Of a stretch of 64,000 nt of DNA, positions 35,668 to 46,995 are shown piece by piece. The notes under the pieces are model-generated. The model was not told the DNA's origin. It did no database searches and was given only the letters and a program-made list of their open reading frames with translations. The position numbers were made by a program, and so were the translations under genes. Every line of letters starts with the position of its first letter. The first letter of the stretch is position 1. The stretch covers positions 52,533,501 to 52,597,500 of the forward strand of contig NC_065539.1 of assembly GCF_932294415.1 (NCBI RefSeq). The letters are read 5' to 3'. Origin of the DNA: Quercus robur (lineage: Eukaryota; Streptophyta; Magnoliopsida; Fagales; Fagaceae).

Positions 35668-37318
35668 AGAAAAATGAGCTTTTAGAATATGTTAATTAAA
35701 AAGCATAATCAGAAAAAATTTCATAATGTTTTCAAAATTGATTAAATAGAAAGATTGTAAAGAAAAAATTAAAAAGTTTTGTTCAACAAACAAATTGTGT
35801 AAAGCTATTTTTATCAAAATAAAAAGTTATGATAAATAATTAAATTCTTTTAAAATAAATAGTGAAACTTCAATTTAAAATACAATAAAATTTCTTCGGA
35901 ATTTCTTAAAAACTTTTAATTTGGTACTAGAGTTATAACTGTTTAAATTTAATATGAAATTCGATAATAAAGTTTCGCTCAGAGTAAATATTTATAATGT
36001 ATTACACGGCATAAACACAAGTGCATGTAGACCCAACTCTTGGGTTGTTAATTTCCCAAAAAAGGAAAAAAAAAAAAATAGGTTGATATAATTAATGTTT
36101 TTATTTTTATTTTTATTTTTTGAGTGAAATAGTTGAAATTTCACTGTATAGCAGGCTCAAGTTTTTTCATTTGCTGAGTGGTCAGTCTCAACTCTCAACA
36201 ACTGCAGCCAACACAGACTATCCCAGAAAGAACACCCCATACAAAACATGGAGCAACAGAAGTACAGAACCAGCAAAACTACGAGCTATAGAGCCCACTT
36301 GCTATATGCATGGGCTAAAGAATTACAACTTACAAGCTCTTTTAACCCAGTTGAATAAAATACAAATTCCTTCGTTAGAGTCGATCAAAGCTTCAATGTC
36401 ATGGATTATCATGCGAATTTCCCATTGAGCTTTGCAAGAATCCCTTCTGAATAGCTTCTTCTACCACAACCAGCGCATTTGGCAATGGTCACAGCATGGC
36501 TGAGCAGGCTCAAGTTTGTTGGCAATCCAACTACCACACACACATGGTAAGTTCACACACATGGTAAGTTTACTACGAGCAAATTTTATTTTAGATAATT
36601 TGAAAATGAAGGGTAGGAAGATTTGAACTCTACATATTTCTATTAAAACTTTTAGAATGAGCTATATAGCACACTCGGAGTTTACTTAGAGCAAAACTAC
36701 AGGGCTAAGAGTTGACAAAAGTTTCTTGAGTGGAATTATAGCCATAAAAAAGGTGTTCACAAACTTTCAACATATCAGATCAATGGAACCACCGGCTTGC
36801 CAACTTTAGAAAAAGAGGTGTTTCAGGCTTGCCACCACTTAGGTCAAAAGTTTTCACATAACCTCATAATGAATGCAGTACCGCACTCTCTTGTGCAGCC
36901 AGAACTGCCATCCACAACAACTTGTCCTCAGCACTCACATAACCTCATAGTGACTAAACACCACAGCCGCCAGCATTGCTTACAATGCCTTACCCAACCT
37001 TCACTGCCTTTCCCAGTAAAGTCATTGGATACAAATTCAGGAATTAACCAAATATGTGTTTTTATGCACAGGAGCATTTACAGTAATATAAACAAATAGT
37101 GTCGAGATAGCACAAAGAAATGGCCATAACATACCCTGAGTTTGATAAAGTCCTTTAGAACATCTGTCATTGCCAAAATTCAAACTAGAAAATAAACCTC
37201 TTTTCAAATTCCAATTCATAGTTCCTTTTATTTTTTGATAGGTACAATTCATAGTTCTTTTATACAGTTCTTCTCTGATTCTCCTGCTGTTTATTGACAT
37301 CATGACATGCAAATTATA
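34013..37318. other. Intergenic, homopolymers and no recognised gene
   Basis: The stretch holds a run of 15 C (34400-34414), several poly-A and a long poly-T (about 35630-35666). Frames at 35208-35685 and 36120-36428 have no family resemblance. The last few hundred bases probably belong to the 3' untranslated region of the next gene. Confidence 0.45.
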
Positions 37319-39607
37319 TTACACATGTTGAGAATTTAATGGGACATCCTGATGATGCATGTGACGCCTACGGTGAGATCTTTTATGGCCACGAGTATGT
37401 CCCCTAGGTGGCGTTGGCTTGCTTGAGGTATTAGGGAGATGAATCTCATCCATTGTAGCCAGATTACCAAAAACGCAATCGAAAGGGTCTGCCATCACAT
37501 CAATGCCAGGGTTCCTCTATAACAATAAAATAGGTCAGGCAAAAGGGAAAGTTATATTAAATGCCATGAAAGAAATGAAGGGACTTCTCCCAAATGGCAA
37601 GGATAAAAACAAGTGATTCCATTTCTATTAAAAATCAAAATGCCTTCTCACTTAATAAGATTGTCAAGCTCTTCTTAAGCATCAAGCTAATAGCCTTAAG
37701 TGACAAGCATCTATAGCTAAGCCAAACATATGATTATAGTCAAACCCAAAAAAAGACAATTCAATTTTCATTCCCAAGAAATGTGAAAGCAGGCACCAGA
37801 AGGTCTGTTGCACCGTAACTAATACCAATTTTTCCACAATTCAATCATTAGTTTTAAGAAAAATTCCATTGGAAGTGTAATAATTCTATGAAGATAAAAA
37901 AATAAAAAATAAAAAATAATAATAATAAAAAAAAAAAAAAAAAAAACCAAGTATACTTACAGGAACTTGTTTGGACTCAAAATTAGTCCTTTTGCTGTCA
38001 GTGTCATTGTGGTAGTCAGTATGCTCTTGGTTGTGGAAATCACTGTGTGAGTCACCATAGGACTCGTGGGAATTACGTTCTGAGTTGCTGGGAGAGTCAC
38101 TCTCATTTGTCCTTTGACCATGTACAACATTATCACTAAAGAAATTTCTATAACGCCACCTTATTTTTGGCCGATCAGCTGTTGAATCATCAAAAACTTC
38201 TTCAGAATAGAAATGCTTAGAGATAAGCTGCATTCTCCAAGGATCATCCCGATATTTTGTCACTATTCTGTCAATTGAAATATATGTCATAACTATAATA
38301 TTCAATTCAAGTTTAGCCACACAGATATCTGCATGCACACATGATATAAACAGGTTTTCTTGCATTGCTAGAATACATTAAAGGATAACTGAATTTATAT
38401 CAATTCAATTTTAGGCAAATTTGGCACTCTTTCCGCTTTAAGTGTATACAAACCTTGAGGAAATGGGTGATGCTGTGATGTGATATAAAGCACTTTGAAC
38501 TTATCCGTGATTCCTGTCTAGTCTATGGGCCATAAACAGATTATAGAAAATTTTAAGGAAGAGAAACAAAAAATCGGGGCAGGGGCTAGGAAGCAAGAGA
38601 GAAGAAGAAATAATAGTAAAAAATATATATATTAATTTAAAAAAAAAATCTTACATAAGAAACATTGAGTTTCAAATCTAAAGATGTTGATACTGGTAAA
38701 AAGTATCATATATACTAATTTATACGATTGAAATTTCTAACTGTTTGAAAGAAATTTTAGAGAATCAGGATGTTTGAATGAAGCGAACAGGTCAAAACAT
38801 CATTGAATACTTTGACAATAACTAACCACCTTAAATGCCAGCCCACCACTTAGTTACAGGCTAGATCCCTCCCCTGAGTTAATTGGACTATTTTATATAT
38901 TTATTATTTACTTTTACATGTAAGATTAAAACATAGAACCAACACTATCTCACACACCTATTTACTAGCTGAGCTAGTTGAAATCATTGACTGTCCAACT
39001 TTCATACAAACTCAGCTCAGCCCCATGAGACTCCATTAATGGTTTAGTTCTAACTAAAGAATTGATTACTCTGGATATTGATAATAATATGAAGATAAAT
39101 TTCTAAAACTTCAGAAACAAATGATGCACAAATATCTAGAATAAACTAAAAATCTAAGCTACATTGGCTAAGGCTCATTAACTAGCTTAGGACAGCGACC
39201 ATAGTCTGTTGACATGCGTCTTAACAAATACCGGTAATCAGTTTAACTAGCATATTGCACAAATGGGAAAAGTTCACAACCAAAAAGCAAATGGGCGGAG
39301 GAGACCTACATATTTGCCAACTCCTTCTGCATCCGACTTCCATCTATTGCAAGAACTTGATCAACACATGAATCAAGGGACCTACCAAACCTCCACAACC
39401 CAAAGCAAATGGCAGCTCCTGCAAAAAAGAAAGGTCTAATAAAATAGAGAAGAGGGGGGAAAGACATGTAGATGCATAACATCAGCAATACCGATGTTGA
39501 GAGAAAGAGAGAGAAAATTGGTTTATCTGACCTCCTGAAAGATTGATTCGAGAAAACCTACCCAGTCTCCGTGTTGCTGTCAGGAAAGGACTGAAATTAT
39601 AAAGTGA

Positions 39608-39661
<54 letters not shown>

Positions 39662-41665
39662 CGAGTGCAACAACATCAATATGCCAAAAATAAAAAAGGT
39701 CAAACCATATTTAGACAGCTATGAACCTATCATCTAATCATACAAGTTAAAAAGCAAAATATTTACTCATTCTGACCATTTATTGAGGAATTCTACCATG
39801 TGGAAGAACATTCCCTTTGCTCAACTTAACAAGTCCCATAGCAAAGAGAACAAAATCAACAAATCACTGGTTTCTAAAACCTTCAGAAAATGCTTTAGCT
39901 TCACATTCTTCTATAAATTTGACTCTGTGTTCAGAACTGATATCAAGCTGACCCAACTGAATAAATTCTTTATTCTCCTAATTAGGGAGGCTACATGAAT
40001 TCATTAGACTTTGTCCCATATAGTTTATGTATGGAATTACTGAAGGATGGTTTAAGTTAATAATCCACAACAAAACAGATTACAAGGTGTTTATGCTAAA
40101 ATACAGGGTGAAAATTTTCTTAACTTTTTTTCTCCAAAGATCCTTCAAGTTAATAAGATTTACACAAAGACCATGAGGCTGCAAGAATGCAAAGCTATCA
40201 ATTCTCATGTATCTGCCAAGAGCCATATGACTCAGTGGCACTTTCCTATTTTTAATATGAGTAGAACATGGGTTCGAATCCCCTTCCCTCACTTGTTGCA
40301 AGTGGAAAAAAAAAAAAAAAAAAAAAAAAAATCACATACCTTTTGGCAAAACCATTTTTAGAAAGTTAATTGATGTGATCTGCCTGTTTGGTTGCTAGGA
40401 ATATAAACCAACATCATAACTAACTGCAACAGACCAAGACAATATGCGTTCCCAAAACTCCAAATCATACAGAAAATTGATTGATAGACATAAACACTAA
40501 TGCTTGTAAATCCAGTTGCAAAATTGATAAATTCTTTTATAGCAATGCACGATTAAGTAAAAATGTCTGGTATCAAAATTGTGTTCCCCATGATATGCAG
40601 TGTATCAAAATCAAATTTATTTTTAATTGAAACATGAAGAACGTAACAACATAAATATCATGCTTAAAAAATCTAGCTTTGAGGTTGACAAGAACTTTCA
40701 TATCATAGCAACAACAACAGTTCCAAGACATGGTTTTCTCCATGGATGTTGTATTACAAAACACAACAAACACAATCCACAACCCAACACAACACAACAC
40801 GTCTTCATATGGAAAAAAACTAATGATTCAATTGCTCAATTTGAGTGAAAATCCATGGACGTACGCCACAGTCAACGTGTCTCTAAAAATTATATAATTA
40901 TGATTATACACCCATACAAATTAGTCAGAGTTGGCCATCTGTATTCAATGAATATGATTATACACCAATGGCGAACCAAAAAAGAAAGTGTAGACAAGTA
41001 AATTTTATGCATTTATACACAATACCTATGTATTATTTCTTGTCAATAAATGTAAAATACAACTCAAGCAAGTGTTATCTCAAAAGGGTCACACACAAAA
41101 CATGAGTAGAAACACATACCGCCCCACGCAACACCGGCACCCATAAGAGCTCCAATGCTAAAATCCCTTACAGCAGTTGACTTGCATGATAGAAGAACAC
41201 TTGCTTCTTGAGGCGTTATTTTGTCCTGAAACACACACACACACACACACACACACGTTAACTGACAATGTGGTTCATTAAAATTTACAAACTCTTTAAG
41301 GATTCTTTTTTAACCAATAGTATTTTACAAATTCTAATATTTCTCTTGAGATTAGATATCATTTTGAAAACACATTTCTAAGGTAAAATATTTTCCATTC
41401 AGTATCTTATAAGTGCTTGATATGCAAAATAATGAAATTCTTACCGATAAAGTCACAGATTTATATTTAAAAAAAAAAAAAAAAACGCTAACCAAACGAG
41501 AACTAGGAAAAAAGAATCAGATATAGAAAAAAGTCAAAAAAAGAAGAAGTGGAAAACTAGGAAAAAAAAGTAGATAAATAATTGAAGGGTTTGAAGAGGT
41601 GGGTGTGAAAGTAGTACCTGTTTGGACCTGAGAACTTGTTCCAGTTCGAATAGAGCTTCACCCAT
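37319..41665 (-). CDS. Uncharacterised plant-conserved protein (270 aa)
   Basis: Six exons (41665-41618, 41225-41120, 39576-39532, 39418-39310, 38267-37961, 37516-37319) join in frame with GT-AG introns. The order is MGEALFELEQVLRSK, TPQEASVLLSCKS, a glycine-rich helix (FSIGALMGAGVAWG, 38-51), a basic loop RRLGRFSRINLSGG, a second helix AAICFGLWRFGRSLDSC (68-84), ELANIIVTKYRDDPWRMQLI, an acidic/Ser/His-rich stretch (150-200) and a basic His/Arg tail (HKRSHRRRHMHH). The two short helices could be a membrane hairpin; the rest is soluble. I recall similar unnamed proteins in many plants but no function. Site-II-like TGGGCC lies about 230 bases upstream (minus strand, 41901-41896). The reading joins perfectly over five introns, so the model is trustworthy. 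Confidence 0.8.
39611..39658. repeat. (TA)n microsatellite in an intron
   Basis: A pure alternating TA run of about 24 units, 35 bases from the acceptor of exon 3 of the uncharacterised gene. Confidence 0.85.
41231..41256. repeat. (AC)13 microsatellite abutting a splice acceptor
   Basis: On the minus strand (GT)13 is followed by TTTCAG and exon 2 of the uncharacterised gene. The repeat thus replaces most of the usual polypyrimidine tract. Confidence 0.85.
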
Positions 41666-42085
41666 TGATTTTCACTCTAGTTTTTCACCTATTTGCTTAG
41701 CTCAAATGTGCAGAGGAATTTACCGATGAAATGGATAATAAAAAAAGGAATAAGTATTATTTATGGGTCTTTTTTGGCTGCTTGTGGTGAGTGTGATTTG
41801 GCAGCTGCAAAATCCCAGCTTTGTTTGGTGAGTGCTGGTAAATGGTAATGCAGGTGAAGTATGAGAGTGACACTGAAAGTCATGGATTGGGGCCCGGCCC
41901 ATGTTTAATTTGTGGATCAATCAAATGGATCCCAAGTTGTGGATCGAGTCCAAATAAAGCAGCAAAACAATTTGTGGAGAATGGTCCATCACTGAGTTTT
42001 GTTTTGAATTGAGGAACTTGTTAGCTTCTTCGCAAAATGAAAACAAATGAAGAGTAACTTGAAACTTGTACTAGGATTGCTTTTT

Positions 42086-42741
42086 GGCGATTTTGGCCCA
42101 TTAGCATTGATTTTTAAAATATTTAGGCTCGAAACACTGTTTGGGAAATATATAGCAATATACCACTTTTTTAGGTACTCGAGCTTGGCAAGCTCGAGTA
42201 CCATGTTTTTTTATCCACTATCGCCCCATATTCAAGGAGCCCTATAGTGGCGTTTTTAAGCCCTATAGTGACGTTTTCCTGCAAAAATTTTTTATAAGTC
42301 CCCATAATAGGTTAAGGGGCCCTATAGTGGCGTTTTTAATCTTTATAGTGACGTTTTCGGGACCTATAGCGACGTTTTCCTGCAAATTTTTTTTTGTAAG
42401 TCCCATAACAGGTTCAAGGGGACCTATAGTGGCGTTTTTAATCCCTATAGTGACGTTTTTGGTCCCTATAGCGGCGTTTTCCTGCAAAATTTTTTTATAA
42501 GTCCCCATAACAGATTCAAGGGGCCCTATAGTGGCGTTTTTTGGCCCGAAAACGTCACTATAGGGCTTAAAAACGCCACTATAGGGTTCCTTGAATATGG
42601 GGCGATAGTGGATTAAAAAAACATGGTACTCGAGCTTGCCAAGCTCGAGTACCTAAAAAAGTGGTATATTGCTATATATTTCTCAAACAGTGTTTCGAGC
42701 CTAAATATTTTAAAAATCAATGCTAATGGGCCAAAATTGCC
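42086..42741. mobile_element. Foldback Mutator-type element, 656 bp
   Basis: The flanks are an exact 9-bp repeat TTGCTTTTT (42077-42085 and 42742-42750). The ends are GGCGATTTTGGCCC and, read inward from the right, GGCAATTTTGGCCC. The arms (42086-42278 and 42548-42741) are nearly perfect reverse complements. Inside each arm lies a further palindrome, GGTACTCGAGCTTG with CAAGCTCGAGTACC. The centre holds direct repeats of about 118 bp built on a core TATAG(T/C)G(A/G)CGTTTT that occurs about eleven times counting both arms. There is no transposase gene. High arm identity and a perfect duplication point to a young insertion or recent correction. It lies between two divergent host genes. Confidence 0.8.
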
Positions 42742-42750
42742 TTGCTTTTT

Positions 42751-43557
42751 AGACAGAGTGATCTCGTTTGGGCCAGCCGGCCCATCTCCCTCCAAAATTG
42801 TTCTAGATATATTTTTTTATGGGTTGTGTTAACACCAAATTTTGTGCCAAAAATTTTGTACTTCGTATCAAACTTATTGTGTTTATGTTAGTGTTTTGTC
42901 AGCTTTATAAGTTTTATGATCAGTTTTCTTCAATTTTTTCCTTCTTTTAATTAAGTGAGACTCACATTATTTTAACCTTAACAAGAATCGTACGGTGCTT
43001 GTTAATATATATATATATTTTTTATAGGTAGTAGTGGGGAGGGGAGGGTGGAGCTAAGAAACATGGGACATGAGTACGGATTGCTGCACATTATGTCTAC
43101 GTACATACACCGTATGAAATCTTGACTTCAAATCGTGATTTTTCAAGTTTAAAATCGTGATTTCGATCATAATTTCAGTTGTTGTATAGGTAAATTATGT
43201 GCAACAAAAAATAAGGCCACAACAAATACTATTATCACTCTATTATTACTCGAATCAAAAGTTATAAATATTTTAACCGAGGGCAAAAATGTTTTTATCA
43301 AAAATTAGGATAAGAATTTCATGAATGTTTTTTTTCCCACTCTATACCATGACAGGAGTATGGTATATATGTCAGCGACACACACAATCACAAACATCCT
43401 AACTGTTAACAAACACACGACTCCTATGTTTCCCTCCATATTTTCTGCTCCAAATTCAAGTTCAAACCAAATGTCTGAGCAAACTGCGAAATCAACCTGA
43501 GCACCGAAACTTCTCCAACTATATTTCCCTCCATTTCTCAACCAATACAACACCATC
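42751..43557. other. Upstream region of the second PPR gene
   Basis: Ordinary sequence with a TA run near 43007-43019. No repeat ends or gene were recognised. The last 200 bases are likely promoter and leader of the PPR gene. Confidence 0.45.
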
Positions 43558-46470
43558 ATGTCAAGCTTCAGCCTAAACACCTTAGCCGTCTCTCCCCACC
43601 CCACCAAACCCAATACTACCACCACCACCACCACCACCACCGCCACTACCACTACCACCCTCATCCAACTCAAACAAGTCCACGCCCAAATCCTCCGCCG
43701 CTCCTCCAATCTCAACCCCTCCTCCAACTCCCTCCTCCTCCAACTTCTTCTCTCCTCTTGCACACTATCCCCTCACCACCTCGACTATGCCCTCCACGTG
43801 TTCGACCAAATTCCCACCCCTCACACCCATCTTTCCAACACATTCCTGCGTGAGTTGTCACGCAAGGCCGAGCCCAAAAAGGCCCTCTTGGTGTACGAGA
43901 GGATGAGGAGGAAAGAGGGACTTGGTGTGGACAGGTTCACCTTCCCACCATTGCTGAAGGCAGTGTCAAAGGCTTCGGCTTTGGCTGAGGGGATGGAGAT
44001 TCATGGGCTTGCGGCAAAGTTGGGTTTTGATTCGGACCCTTTTGTGGAGACGGGTTTGGTCGGGATGTATGCTGCGTGTGGGCGGATTTTGGAGGCAAGG
44101 TTGGTGTTTGATAAAATGTCTCACCGGGACGTTGTTACGTGGAGCATTATGATTGATGGGTATGGATTTTACAGTATCTTTTTATTGGTTGGAGTGGTAG
44201 CATACGTATTTTTCCTTCACTCCTATTTGAATTGCTTTGAGATAAATTGGAGCCTGTTTGGGATTCATTTGTACCTATGAAGGGAAGGGAAATGTTGAGA
44301 GTAGTGCACTTGCTATATGCACCAATATCGTTGCACATTTCAAGAAACAAAATTTTTGAGGGAGAAGAACAAAAGAATTTTGAAAGATGTAGAATTTGGA
44401 GATGGAAAACAGACTACATAATCATGTCATGGTTGAGATGCTTTTTGCAGTTTTATAGAGTTTACTACTGCTTAAAAGTTAAAACACCACCACATACACA
44501 CTCACCACTTCATCACATTCTCCACCGGTCATGTTTTGGTTTTAAGTTACCCTGTATTGTAACAAGTTGATTAACAGCAAGAATAAGCTTTAGCTCAAAG
44601 GGTCCCTCCTCCTTTTGTAAGAGCAAAATGGAGTTTAAGGTCATGGGTTCAAAATCCATCACATGCATTTGTCAACAACAACTAGCCTTAGTCCTAAAAT
44701 TTTGGGGTCGGTTTTGGAGACTAAACATACTAGTTAGCATCGGCCACATGTATATAAATCAGCTCATATCTTTTGGAGATACTCCATATAAGATAGTGAT
44801 CAACTGTGAAATTCTACTTTTAGAATTTCTTCTTCTCTATAATGGAAATGCTGACCTTTATAACATGTGCAAACAGGTACTGCCGGAGTGGCCTTTTTGA
44901 TTATGTATTGCAGCTCTTTGAAGAGATGAAGGCATCTAATGTGAAACCAGATGAGATTGTTCTTTCTAAAATTGTTTCTGCATGTGGCCATGCCAAAAAT
45001 TTAAGCTATGGGAAAGCAATTCATGAGTTCATTACCGAAAATAATATTATGGTAGACCCTCATTTACAGAGTGCTCTTGTCACCATGTATGCAAGTTGTG
45101 GATCTATAGATTTTGCTCAGGAATTGTTCAATAAGATGTCAACAAAAAACTTAATTGTTTCCACTGCCATGGTTTGCGCATATTCAAAGCTTGGACAGGT
45201 TGAAAATGCTCGCATGATTTTTGATCAATTGGTTGAGAAAGACTTGGTCTGTTGGAGTGCCATGATATCTGGTTATGCTGAGAGTGATCGTCCTCAAGAA
45301 GCTCTTAAATTATTCAATGAAATGCAAGTGTTAGGAATAAAACCTGATCAAGTTACCATGTTGAGTGTCATCTCAGCTTGTGCTCATCTTGGTGCATTGG
45401 ACCAAGCCAAATGGATCCATTTATATGTTGACAAGAATGGATTTGGAAGAGCTTTGCCCATCAGCAATGCTCTTATTGATATGTATGCCAAATGTGGGAG
45501 CTTGGAAAGAGCAAGACAGGTATTCGAGAAGATGCGAAGAAAAGATGTGATATCTTGGACCAGTATGATCAGTGCCTTTGCCATTCATGGGAATGCAAAT
45601 GATGCATTAAACTTCTTCTATCAAATGCAAGATGAAAAGATTGAACCTAATGGGGTTACATTTGTTGGTGTGCTCTATGCTTGTAGTCATTCAGGCTTAG
45701 TTGAGGAGGGCCGTAGAATTTTTTCATCCATGATTAATGAGCACAATGTCACTCCAAAACATGAGCATTATGGTTGCATGGTTGACCTCTTAAGCCGTGC
45801 CAATCTCTTGAGAGAAGCTCTGGATCTTGTAGAGACAATGCCTTTGGCACCTAATGTTGTCATATGGGGATCCTTGATGGCTGCTTGTCAGGTTCATGGT
45901 GAGACTGAATTAGGAGAATTTGCTGCAAAACAGCTTCTTGAGCTGGAGCCAGATCATGATGGTGCCCTTGTCGTCTTATCAAATATTTATGCCAAAGAAA
46001 GAAGATGGAATGATGTTGGTGAGGTGAGGAACCTCATGAAATATAGAGGTATTTCCAAGGAGAGAGGACATAGTAGGATAGAATCAAATAATGAGGTACA
46101 TGAGTTTTTGATGGCAGATAGATATCATAAACAAGCAGATCAAATCTATGAAAAATTAGATGAGGTGGTTAGTGAGTTGAAGCAGGTTGGTTATGCTCCA
46201 AATACCTGCAGCGTCATGGTTGATTTAGAAGAGGAAGAAAAGAAGGAAATGGTTCTCTGTCATAGTGAGAAGTTGGCACTTTGTTATGGACTAATTAGTA
46301 ATGCAAAAGGGTCTTGCATTCGCATAGTGAAAAATCTTAGGATTTGTGAGGATTGTCATACTTTTATGAAGTTGGTATCAAAAGTGTATGGGAGAGAGAT
46401 TGTTGTTAGAGATAGGACTAGGTTTCACCATTGCCAGAATGGTGTCTGTTCTTGTAAAGACTATTGGTAA
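43558..46470 (+). CDS. PPR-DYW protein, orthologue of Arabidopsis At4g14820
   Basis: Two exons (43558-44159, 44877-46470; donor GATGG|GTATGG, acceptor ACAG|GTACTG) give 731 residues, close to the Arabidopsis protein. After an N-terminal poly-Thr tract encoded by ACC repeats (residues about 20-34) comes LIQLKQVHAQILRRS. PLS PPR units follow (RFTFPPLLKAVSKASALAEG, SALVTMYASCGSIDFAQELF, NALIDMYAKCGSLERARQVF). Then come the E region (PNVVIWGSLMAACQVHGETE) and the DYW domain with H663-x-E665, C691-x2-C694 and terminal CKDYW. Such proteins bind organellar RNA and direct C-to-U editing; this one's target is unknown to me. The 717-bp intron splits a PPR unit at DG|Y. All deaminase ligands are present. 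The poly-Thr tract is a likely site of length polymorphism. Confidence 0.93.
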
Positions 46471-46995
46471 TCATAATGCTATTTTGTAAGATTGTAACAT
46501 ATTCTCATATCCTCACAAATCCTAAGATTTGTATATATAAGTGAAGCCTGAGCATCTGGTGAGAGGAATTAAGATTCCAATGGTGTATGATTGTTTGATA
46601 TGTCAAATTTGTTATTTAGGAATTTAAGATTCTTGCAACAAAACAATACCAAGAGAGACAAGATTCAATTGATAGCCAAGTGGTAAAGGCATTCTTTGTA
46701 CTGCCCCATCCTCCACCATCCACCTATCTCTAAAAAACAATACCATGAGAGGGAAATGAACTCCTGTCTAAATAGCATTGATAAATAAAAAGGCAACATA
46801 TACACTTTCACAACTAAAATATCTAGTTTCTAGCACTATGACTAACACAAGAAAATAACACTTTAATTCAAAGGCTTCCTCTAGTACAAAATATATATTA
46901 AAAAAAAAATTACAAAAGATAAGCTTCTCACAAGAAATGAGATCTAAGACTACTGAGAGAAGATGAGGCACATCACATATCCCATCCATTCTCTT
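46471..46995. other. Convergent 3' region between PPR and membrane-protein genes
   Basis: The two genes point at each other across 525 bases, which should hold both 3' untranslated regions. Nothing else was recognised. Confidence 0.5.

Noticed and set aside
43305-43763. A 152-codon minus-strand frame opposite the second PPR gene
   Set aside because: It is a shadow of the PPR coding exon and of the ACC repeat, rich in Val and Arg by composition.
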